Shown here: positions 1-8,300 of the stretch, piece by piece | Layout: each line of letters starts with the position of its first letter | How positions within the stretch are numbered: position 1 is the first letter of the stretch | NCBI GenBank assembly: GCA_015065005.1 | Contig: SVRE01000002.1 | Location: 1-64,000 of the forward strand | Source: Oscillospiraceae bacterium | GTDB taxonomy: Bacteria; Bacillota; Clostridia; Oscillospirales; CAG-272 | Direction: 5' to 3' | Length of the DNA: 64,000 nt | The notes under the pieces: model-generated | Databases searched by the model: none | The model's input: the letters and a program-made list of their open reading frames with translations, nothing else | What the model was told of the DNA's origin: nothing | Translations under genes and position numbers: made by a program

Positions 1-171
1 GTCAACAGCAAAAACCTCTTCATTCTTGCCGCAGTAAGCCTTTTTTATAGGATGCACCTTTTTGTCAACGGTAACGCCCGCCCAGTTGCCGACCTTTTCA
101 CTACTGCCGGTCAACGCATTATACATGGTGGTCTTTCCGCTATTGGGGTTACCCGCTAATGCAATTCTCAT
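1..171 (-). CDS. feoB: Ferrous iron transporter FeoB, N-terminal part (cut by window start)
   Basis: This reading frame encodes the first 57 residues of FeoB, the membrane Fe(II) permease with a cytoplasmic GTPase domain. It begins [15 protein letters not shown], where GNPNSGKT (about residues 7-14) is the P-loop. The following VGNWAGVTV stretch is the usual FeoB switch I region. The start is ATG at 171, preceded by a strong TTAGGAGGAGAG ribosome site. feoA lies 75 bases upstream on the same strand, with a DtxR-type box between them, so the two form an iron-regulated feoAB unit. The rest of the gene lies outside the window. Confidence 0.93.
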   Translation of the reverse strand, partial: MRIALAGNPNSGKTTMYNALTGSSEKVGNWAGVTVDKKVHPIKKAYCGKNEEVFAVD

Positions 172-198
172 TTCTCTCCTCCTAAATTTTGCGAATAA

Positions 199-214
199 GT
201 TAGTTTGCACTAAC
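199..214. promoter_or_regulatory. DtxR/IdeR-type operator between feoA and feoB
   Basis: The inverted repeat GTTAG-TTTGCA-CTAAC has the same arms and the same 6-base spacing as the box in front of feoA. It resembles the TTAGG...CCTAA class bound by DtxR/IdeR/MntR-family metal repressors. The family assignment is inferred from the pattern; the regulator gene is not in this window. Confidence 0.6.
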
Positions 215-246
215 CTAACTGTAAAAAAATAATCTTTCGATTATTT

Positions 247-459
247 TTAAATTTCGATAGCCTCGCACAAATTTTTATCAAAATTGTATCTGCTATCCTT
301 TATGGAAACTGTGCATCCGCTTTTGCGGCGAGCAACAACCGTAATCGGCTCTCCACTATAACAACCGAGTGAAAACAAAAAAGAATTCAAATCTTCATCA
401 TCGGTGTTAATGCTTTTCACAATATACTCAACACCCTCTGTCGCCTCACGTAAGGTCAT
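247..459 (-). CDS. feoA: FeoA, small SH3-like partner of FeoB
   Basis: The 70-residue product fits FeoA, the cytoplasmic beta-barrel protein that supports FeoB-dependent Fe(II) uptake. Its length is typical (about 70-80). The core pattern is visible: a short helical stretch, then FLFSLGCYSGEPITVVARR, where family members usually read LxxLGfxpGxxvxvv, and a final strand ending in CEAIEI. The start is ATG at 459 with an AAAGGAGAC ribosome site. It lies directly upstream of feoB. A clear promoter with a metal-repressor box sits just upstream, so iron or another divalent metal probably represses the pair. Confidence 0.9.
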   Translation of the reverse strand: MTLREATEGVEYIVKSINTDDEDLNSFLFSLGCYSGEPITVVARRKSGCTVSIKDSRYNFDKNLCEAIEI

Positions 460-480
460 AGCCGTCTCCTTTCAAAGCAA

Positions 481-533
481 GTTAGCTTGGTCTAACCGAA
501 TACTATTTTAGCCTAATATCAATAATTTGTCAA
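481..533 (-). promoter_or_regulatory. feoAB promoter with DtxR-type operator
   Basis: On the minus strand there is a -35 TTGACA (533-528), a 17-base spacer and a -10 TAAAAT (510-505). The inverted repeat GTTAG-CTTGGT-CTAAC (481-496) covers the expected transcription start. A repressor bound there would block initiation. The arms match the second box at 199-214. Confidence 0.75.
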
Positions 534-652
534 GTAATTTTTTAAAGTTTTTTAAAAAATTTGAAAATTAGTGAAAAATAACCTTTTCCATCTTATCTTC
601 ACAATAGATTTTTATGCAAATTTACCCCTATAAATACCTTTAATACAATATG

Positions 653-690
653 AAAAGCGATTGCTCTCCTTACGGATAGCAATCGCTTTT
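653..690. terminator. Bidirectional intrinsic terminator
   Basis: AAAAGCGATTGCT and AGCAATCGCTTTT form a 13-base stem around a short loop. A- and T-runs on the outer sides let it work in either direction. It lies 13 bases after the stop of the large lipoprotein gene on the minus strand. Confidence 0.85.
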
Positions 691-702
691 AATGCTAAAT
701 GA

Positions 703-3700
703 TTAGTTGAGTCTTACATTATCAATAATTGCTGCTGTGTCATAAACGGAGTCACCTACGTCATAAACAACAAAACGAATTGTAATAATTTGATCCTGAA
801 GAGCAGAAATATCAAAGCTTACTGTTTTCCAGCCTGTGTGATAGCATGATTCATCTCCACCCTCAAAATTGATTCCTGTTATTGTATACCATGTGCTGGC
901 GTTGACAGATTCCTGTGCTATAAGTGTAACGTTACCATAAGCATCAATTATTTCAACATAGAATTTATCATCATATTGAGAGCCAACATATTCCATAGGC
1001 TCCTCTGATACAACATTGTAATCAAAAATAATCTTTGTCACACCCTCGGAAACATTGAAGCTTTGATACAATATGCTTCCCTGTGTTGCTTCGGTATAAT
1101 CTGTTGTGCCGGAGCCAATGCCTGTTGTCAAAATAGCCATTTGTGATTCATGTGTCGGTAATGCTGCGCCAAGTTTATTTATTACACGTACGTCACCCTC
1201 GCTATTCCAGCCTGCAAGATCAACCTCATCCTCAAAGCTTCCGTTTTCAAGGTCGCTATTGATAATAGTCATGCTCTCACCGTTGAACATAGGATATGCG
1301 GAAGGTCCAAACATCTCTCTTCCTTCAAAGTAATCATTTTCTCCACAAAGCTCCTTAGCTAATACAAATGCATCATATGAAGAGTAACCGTTTAAAAGTG
1401 CATTGACATATGCCTGCATAAACTCACGGCTATAGTCTGCCATTACAGAGTTGCAGAAGCCTATAACGCTCTCAGCTGATGTTGCCAAGATGGCATCAGA
1501 CATTGCTGTATCAACGCTACCGTCAACGCCCATAAATTCACAGCTTTCAGAGAATACGAATGAACCGTCAAGCGCACCGTCGCCATAGTAATATGTCCAG
1601 AAAGAAGGCAAAATAGCGTATGTAGCTGTATTGCCCACAAAAATCTTTGCTATACGATGCATCTTAAGATCATTTGCATACGCAAGATCCTTTGCCCAAG
1701 TAACCTTTTCTGACAATATAATGCTAGGTAGTTTTTCTGTTTTAGCTATACCTGTTTTATACTCATAATATGCACCATGAGCCGACAACATAATAATTTC
1801 ATACTGGCTGAGCTTCTTATAATCCGCGACGGTTACTTCCCAGTCAACCACCGTGTCAAGGCCCTTGCTTTCCCAAAGCTCTTCTAACTTCTGATAATAA
1901 GGAACACGGTATTCTTCAACATCCCATGCCTGGTTAAATGACCAATAAACAACCGCATCTATTTGATCAATGTTATCAATTACATCCCAATCAAAATCGC
2001 CAATAACAAAATCTTCCTCTTCTATTTGAGCCAAATCCTCTAAGGCTATAGCTCCAATTGCTCCTGAAGAGTACATAAATGTAAATGTCTTGCTACCGTC
2101 ATCATAAACGATTGAATCCGGTGCAACAAGCTCCATCTCAACAAGCTGATCAAGCTTTGTTTCTGCTATAACCTTTAGCTCTTCGACATCCTCAGCTTCT
2201 ACATCCTCAAAAATTTCAGAGATAATAATTTCGTCAGTCTCCGCCATTTTGTCAACATCCTCTTCGGACATAGCTGTTACAAGAGAAATTGTTATTTCAT
2301 TTGATTTAATTGTACCGCCTTCATGAGTACCAACCGCGTACAAGCCATAAACATCAGATGCTTCACTTAACGTAATTATACAAGTAAATACACCATCATT
2401 TGTAAACTCGTCGCCTGTTTCCGAATACAAACCGTTGTCATACATCACAGAAGCAACTTTTCCTGTAGTGTAGTATAATGTAACTGATGAAGGATTTACA
2501 TCGTTGTTAAGAAGCTCTGCATATACATAAAGTGGAGCAACTACACCGTTTTCGATAAGAACTGTGTTGTCAATTACATTTATCATCAAAACACTTTCGG
2601 GCTTTCCACAATATGTACATTTTCCGCTTTCATAAAGGTGACCTGTTGCTTCGATTGTCTGAGAGGAAAGCTCTTTTTCACAAATTAAGCAAATTTCCAT
2701 CTTTAAGCCTTCTTCTTCGCAAGTTGGCTCTTCCGTTGTAGCCCATTCGGGGTTGTGACCTGTTGCGTCAATTGCCTGTGAGGAAAGCTCTTTTTCACAA
2801 ATTGAGCAAATTTCCACCTTTAAGCCTTCTTCTTCACAAGTTGGCTCTTCCACTGTAACCCATTCAGTATCGTGACCTGTTGCAGGAAGCTCAACATAAC
2901 CGGAAAATTCACAATATTCGCAATATTCATAAGCATCCCAACCGGACTCTTCACAGGTTGGTGCTTGAGCATCTATGTTAACTAATGCTACATGCTCGGG
3001 ATAACGCAACAAGAACTTAAGCTCATGACAAGCACTACATTCGCTCGCATCCATGCCAAATACGTCACATGTTGGCTCAATCATATTGAACCATTCACCC
3101 CATTGGTGATTACATCCGTCTATTACACTTCCACAATCCACGACCTTACCGTTTGTCAATTCAATTATCAAGTGCTTGTTTTCATCTATGTATGCATTTT
3201 TAACATCTACACTATCGGCACCTGTTGCATTCTCACCGACAACCTTGCCAAGGTTAACACCAACGTTAGGATTATCAGTATAATAAATAATTAAATTTCC
3301 GTCATCGTCTATTTCTGTTTTTGCAATACCAACGCCGTCCTTACCGTCTTTGCCGTCAACTCCGTCTTTACCGTCTACACCGTCTTTTCCGTCTTTGCCG
3401 TCAACTCCGTCTTTACCATCAACGCCATCAGCTCCGTCAGCACCGTCAACGCCGTCTTTACCAACAACATTGCCAAGATTCTTAATTGTTCCGTCGGTTA
3501 ATTCGATAATTAAGTTGCCCTCTTCATCAATGGTAGCATTACTTATGCCAACGCCGTCAACACCATCTTTACCGTCTTCACCATCTTTGCCATCTTCGCC
3601 ATCCTCACCATCAGTTCCGTCAGCTCCAACCACCTTGCCAAGATCCTTGATTGTACCGTCAGTCAACTCAATAATAAGGTTACCGCTTTCGCTAATAGTT

Positions 3701-4479
3701 ACATTGCTAATGCCAACACCGTCAGTGCCATCAGCACCGTTTGCACCAACTACCTTGCCTAGGTTTTGAACTGTGCCGTCGGTCAATTCAATAACAAGAT
3801 TGCCGTCAGCATCGATTGTTGTTGTCTTTATGCCAACACCGTCAGCACCGTCATTGCCGTCAGAGCCAACTACCTTACCAAGGTTTTGGATTGTGCCGTC
3901 TGTTAACTCGATAATAAGGTTGCCGTCAGCATCAATAGTTGTTGTTTTAATGCCGATACCGGCGTCACCGTCATCACCCTTGTCGCCCTTGTCACCCTTG
4001 TTACCGTTGTTACCTTGTGAGCCGTTGTTTCCAACAACCTTGCCAAGGTTCTTAACAGTGCCGTCAGTTAACTCAATGATAAGGTGACCGTTTTCGTCAA
4101 TGTGTGCGGATTTAATGCCAACACCGTGATATCCGGAAACAGAGCCAAGGATTACAGGTGTTGTTGGGTCATCGCTGAAATATACTGTAAGATTTCCGTC
4201 AGGGTCTACAAACATTTCTTCAATGCCTCGTCCGTCCTTACCTCTGCAAAGAGCAAGGAATTCATCAAGGCTGCCGTCATAACCAAGATCTGTAGCCTTC
4301 TCGTAGGTCAACCTAATTGCCTCTGGGATTTCGTCACCGGGATCACCTGGGTCCTGTGTTCCGCCTTGGCTGCTCTCAGGATTAAACAAACCGTAATCCA
4401 AAATTTCACAAGAGCAAACGCACATTATGCATACTAACAACAGAGACATTATTAGTAGCAATTTTGATTTTTGAAACAT
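703..4479 (-). CDS. Surface lipoprotein: collagen-like stalk, Cys repeats, caspase-like peptidase domain
   Basis: This is a 1258-residue exported protein. A signal peptide ends in VCSC, giving a lipoprotein Cys at residue 24. About residues 110-450 alternate copies of a roughly 30-residue unit (core LIIELTDGT..NLGKVVG) with collagen-like Gly-X-Y runs such as GKDGVDGKDGKDGVDGKDG. About residues 455-625 carry CxxC-type EEPTCEEEGL repeats ending in ATGH, common in clostridial surface proteins. After an Ig-like stretch comes a domain with LSAHG (His about 900) and FSESCEFMG (Cys about 980). This His-Gly and Cys arrangement fits the caspase/gingipain clan, so it is inferred to be a cysteine peptidase. 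The C-terminal 180 residues look like a beta-sandwich binding domain. Start: ATG with AGGAGGAGAAAA. Confidence 0.75.
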   Translation of the reverse strand: MFQKSKLLLIMSLLLVCIMCVCSCEILDYGLFNPESSQGGTQDPGDPGDEIPEAIRLTYEKATDLGYDGSLDEFLALCRGKDGRGIEEMFVDPDGNLTVYFSDDPTTPVILGSVSGYHGVGIKSAHIDENGHLIIELTDGTVKNLGKVVGNNGSQGNNGNKGDKGDKGDDGDAGIGIKTTTIDADGNLIIELTDGTIQNLGKVVGSDGNDGADGVGIKTTTIDADGNLVIELTDGTVQNLGKVVGANGADGTDGVGISNVTISESGNLIIELTDGTIKDLGKVVGADGTDGEDGEDGKDGEDGKDGVDGVGISNATIDEEGNLIIELTDGTIKNLGNVVGKDGVDGADGADGVDGKDGVDGKDGKDGVDGKDGVDGKDGKDGVGIAKTEIDDDGNLIIYYTDNPNVGVNLGKVVGENATGADSVDVKNAYIDENKHLIIELTNGKVVDCGSVIDGCNHQWGEWFNMIEPTCDVFGMDASECSACHELKFLLRYPEHVALVNIDAQAPTCEESGWDAYEYCEYCEFSGYVELPATGHDTEWVTVEEPTCEEEGLKVEICSICEKELSSQAIDATGHNPEWATTEEPTCEEEGLKMEICLICEKELSSQTIEATGHLYESGKCTYCGKPESVLMINVIDNTVLIENGVVAPLYVYAELLNNDVNPSSVTLYYTTGKVASVMYDNGLYSETGDEFTNDGVFTCIITLSEASDVYGLYAVGTHEGGTIKSNEITISLVTAMSEEDVDKMAETDEIIISEIFEDVEAEDVEELKVIAETKLDQLVEMELVAPDSIVYDDGSKTFTFMYSSGAIGAIALEDLAQIEEEDFVIGDFDWDVIDNIDQIDAVVYWSFNQAWDVEEYRVPYYQKLEELWESKGLDTVVDWEVTVADYKKLSQYEIIMLSAHGAYYEYKTGIAKTEKLPSIILSEKVTWAKDLAYANDLKMHRIAKIFVGNTATYAILPSFWTYYYGDGALDGSFVFSESCEFMGVDGSVDTAMSDAILATSAESVIGFCNSVMADYSREFMQAYVNALLNGYSSYDAFVLAKELCGENDYFEGREMFGPSAYPMFNGESMTIINSDLENGSFEDEVDLAGWNSEGDVRVINKLGAALPTHESQMAILTTGIGSGTTDYTEATQGSILYQSFNVSEGVTKIIFDYNVVSEEPMEYVGSQYDDKFYVEIIDAYGNVTLIAQESVNASTWYTITGINFEGGDESCYHTGWKTVSFDISALQDQIITIRFVVYDVGDSVYDTAAIIDNVRLN
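3300..4135 (-). repeat. In-gene repeats encoding collagen-like and beta-strand units
   Basis: Within the lipoprotein gene, a roughly 95-base unit encoding GVGI...DGNLIIELTDGT..NLGKVVG recurs about six times. Stretches of GGN-rich Gly-X-Y codons of varying length separate the copies. Copies differ at many third positions, so the array is old rather than freshly expanded. The Gly-X-Y tracts vary most in length. Confidence 0.8.
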
Positions 4480-4542
4480 AATTTTCTCCTCCTAAATAAA
4501 TGTTAGGTGCATCAAAATTAATAAATATAACACCACAATATT

Positions 4543-4571
4543 ATTATACTCCTAACAAGAGCAAATTTCAA
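4543..4571 (-). promoter_or_regulatory. Promoter of the collagen-like lipoprotein gene
   Basis: -35 TTGAAA (4571-4566), a 17-base spacer and -10 TATAAT (4548-4543) on the minus strand, about 65 bases before the start codon. Confidence 0.7.
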
Positions 4572-5238
4572 CATATTTATTCATTTTTCTGGTTAATTAT
4601 TCCAAAAATAATATTGTGCAAATTTGCATTATTGTAAAATTTATCTTTAAAATTTTATGTAAAAGATGAAGTTTTTTCCATTTACGTACACGTGTAGGCT
4701 TTTTTATATTTTTGCCATTAACGTCTGTGCTGAATATTATGACAAAGTGTTCATCAAGCATTGTACAATATTCATAGTTTAAAGCAACTTTTTATACTAT
4801 GTTTTGCGAATTTTCACACAGGGTTAGGCGTTTTTTAAAAGCAATTTTTAGCAACAAACAATGTTAGACGTTTTATCAAATATTGCAAACATTCAAATAT
4901 AATTTATGTATTTTCTTTCATAAACTACACTACTATACTTTTGTTTTTTAAAATTATCTATTACTAATTGTCAGAACATTATACAGACTTTTCCCGGCAG
5001 TTTAATTAGCAAAGAGAATTTTTATTGGGCATGTAGATTAACAGAAATAATAACAATAATGTTAAATTACCCTTGAAAACTTATTTAATGTCTTCCTAAT
5101 TAAAGATTGCATCGCAATAATATGGTTTTCAAGGGTATATTTTTTATGATTTAATTCTTCAATAATATTATAATTTTTCAAAATAAATCCAAAAGTATAG
5201 CATTTTAAAAACAACTCAACATAGCAAAAGAAAAGGAA
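4572..5238. other. AT-rich intergenic stretch without a supported gene
   Basis: This 660-base stretch separates two large lipoprotein genes. It is very AT-rich. An imperfect repeat, GTTAGGCGTTTT near 4823 and GTTAGACGTTTT near 4863, is the only structure seen. A 74-codon minus-strand frame near 5062-5286 runs through the terminator of the next gene and has no convincing ribosome site. No gene is supported. Confidence 0.6.
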
Positions 5239-5268
5239 AAACACCCCGTGGGAAACCACGGGGTGTTT
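5239..5268 (-). terminator. Intrinsic terminator of the coiled-coil lipoprotein gene
   Basis: AAACACCCCGTGG, a GAAA-type loop and CCACGGGGTGTTT form a perfect 13-base stem. On the minus strand it is followed by TTTTCCTTTTCTTTT, about 45 bases after the stop codon. Confidence 0.88.
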
Positions 5269-5314
5269 GGAGGGGTAATCTCGCACGGGTTAAGTGCGAA
5301 ACGCATTTAACTAA

Positions 5315-8300
5315 TTACGGATTTGCAGTAGCTGCATTGGAGATTTCCTTATCAACTGTTGACTTATCATTAATAATGAAGTTGTTAAGAGCTGTATATC
5401 TGTCGATACCAAACTCAGCAGCTTCTTCAATAGAACTATCAATAGCCTCAATAGAAACGTTGAAGGATTCAACAGCGTTCCATGTTGATGGCCATTCAGC
5501 CTTCTTGGATACCCAGTATTCAGCAACCTGAACCATACCGTCATACTTAGCAAGTGTGAAGAGGAGATCAGCGTCGATGTCGCCATCTTCCTGTGCCTTA
5601 TCACAGTAGCCATCTTCGAATGCAGCGATAGCAGCCTTAATTGCATCTACAGCATCTCTCTTTTCAACTGTGTTGTCAAGAGTGATTGTGTTGAGTGCAC
5701 CGAGAGCCTCAATAGCATCTTCGATTGCCTTAATCTGTGCAGCAGCTTCTTCTGCCATCTTCTTGCACTTAGCATACTCAACAGCGAATGTTTCATGAGC
5801 AGCATAGAGACCGAAGTCAGGATCTGTAGTATCATCAAATACAACATAGTATGTTGCAACAATTGTGTTGTATCTTTCTTCAATATTCTTGAAGTTGTTG
5901 CCAGCCTTATCCCAATCATGGAATGTGTAAGAACCACCGTTAACAATAGCGATAGCATCCTTAATCCACTGTTCAGCCAAGCCCTTAGCTGTAGCATATG
6001 TAGCATTAGCAGTCTTTGTGATTGTTTCAAGTTTAGCAAATGCCTCGCTTGTAAGGAATGCATATGTTGTACCCTTACCACCGATAATCTTAGTATCTGT
6101 AGTAGCAGCAACAGCAGCAGCAATAGCAGCCATAACTTCATCATCTGTAGCGCCAGCCTTAGCCAACATTTCGTCAGAGTAGAAGTAGTTGAGCCATTCA
6201 GCTTCAACCTTATCCATCAAAGCAACGATTTCGTTGTAGTAGTCAAGCTTGTTAGCATTATCGCCAACCTTAGCAACAAGTGTTTCGATAGCAGTCTTAA
6301 GTTCATCAGCCTTGGTCTCTGCCTCGAGAGCGAGAGCCTTGTACTCAGGAACGTACTTGTTGTTAATCTTTTCCTGGAGATCGTAGAAGTCAACCATTTC
6401 AAATGTGCCATCACCATCAACATCAACAGGGAATCTTGTTTCATATGTCATACCTGTGATTACAGTGGAGAGTGACTTAAGTGCAACGGATACTTCATAA
6501 ATTCTCTTACCATGGTTGAGCTTAACAGCACCAAGAGCCTCAAGTTCATCGATAAGTTCCTTAGCCTCGAGATACTTCTGAGCAGCAAACTCAGTATACT
6601 TATTGAATGATGCGATTGCACCGTTGAGTGCGTCTTCAGCAAGTGAAGATGTTACACTACCAGTAGCGATTACATATCCTTCAGTAGAATCAGCCTGTAC
6701 ATCAGCATAAACAGCATCAATACGTGTTCTAAATGCATCAAGTGTGTCAGCGGCGTTGATGTCAGTTACATTCCAAGCGCCATCCTTCCAGTAGAGGGCC
6801 TTAAGTTCAGTGATGATAGCAGCAAGCTTACCTTCAGCAGCCTTGATAACCGCGATTCTGTTTCTTGCAATATCGCCAATCATAGCCTTCTGGTTCAAAG
6901 CGGTAGCAACAGCATTGTTATTAGCAGCAGTCTTGATTGCAGCATCAAGAGCTGTGATAGCCTTTTCGCTATTGTCAACAGCTACAGAATCAACGTCAAG
7001 AACCATCTTACCGTCAACCTCAACACCGTTGATAGCAGCCTTAAGTACTACGATGAATGCTTCAACACCTACAGCCTCAACGTCAGCAAATTCATAGCTA
7101 TCGTAAACACTCTTCAAAGCTTCAACGTAGCCCTTAACGTTTGTGAGTTGTGCATAGTTTTTAATGGAACCCTTATATGTACCGAATACATAGTCACGGT
7201 TTGCATCTGTAATTGTGTCATCACAGAATGCGTATGCAGCAATGTAAGCCTCATTTGTGGACTGATACTTAGCATCAGCAACCCAAGCACCAACCTTAGC
7301 AACAGCATCAGCGGCAGTTGTGTCATTCCACAGCAAGCCGGTTGAATCCCAGTTGCCAATAATTGTAATAACCTCATTTACAAGGTCAGCAGCATCAGCA
7401 GCAGCCTGAAGCATATTTTCATATCTTTCAGCAACAGCCTCAGCAGCATCCTCATTGTAGAGAGATTCAGCCATAGCTCTTACATAAATTTCAAGCTTGC
7501 CAGCATCTGTTTCAGCAGCAGCAGCAGCTTCAGTAGCAATTTGAGCATTAGCAGAAGTCTCGAACTCAGCTACCTTTGTGTCAGCATCTGCGTTAGCAGC
7601 AGCTTCACCGTCAGCAGCAGCCTTTTCATCAACTGTAGCATATGTGCCAAGAACCTCAGCAGTAGCCTGTGTCAAAGCATCATTTTCAGCCAATGTGTCA
7701 TCAGCAGCCATCAATTCAGCCTTCTTAGCTTCGATAGCAGCGTTGATTGCTTCCTTAGCAGAAGCTACAAAGCCATCCTTAACGGAAGCGATGTATACGT
7801 TTCTGTAGTTTGCCTTATATGTTTCAAAGTTAGCAGCAGTCATTTCTGCAATATCTTCAGCAATAACCTCAGCCTTAACAGCCGCGATTACCTCTTCAGC
7901 AAGACCAGCCTCGTAGAGGTCACGGTGTGTGCTGTTTTCAATAGAAGTCTTAAGAGATGCGATAGCTGCCTGGTATTCATCAATGATATCTCCATCTGTG
8001 CTACCAAGCTTTACATCTCTGCCAAGAATCTTAGCAACGATATCGTCAATGTTCTTCTTAGCTATGTTCTTATAGCCTTCGTAAGAAACTGTTTCGTCCT
8101 TTGTTGTGCCGCCATTTAATTCAATGTAAGCATTCCAAATGTCGAGGTACTCATCCTTAAGAGTTGCATCCTCAAATGCAATTTCAAGAGCAACCATCTT
8201 TTCATAAATCTTATCAGCGTCCTTTACAGCCTGGATAGATTCAGCAGATATGCTGATAGAAGTGATAGCATCAACCTTAGCTCTCAAGGACTCTTCAAGT

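Noticed and set aside
3350-3769. Long plus-strand open frames rich in Pro-Ser-Thr across the collagen-like gene
   Set aside because: They are the mirror of Gly-X-Y codons on the other strand, with no ribosome site and no independent features.
5062-5286. 74-codon minus-strand frame after the coiled-coil gene
   Set aside because: It begins inside the terminator region of that gene and has no plausible ribosome site.
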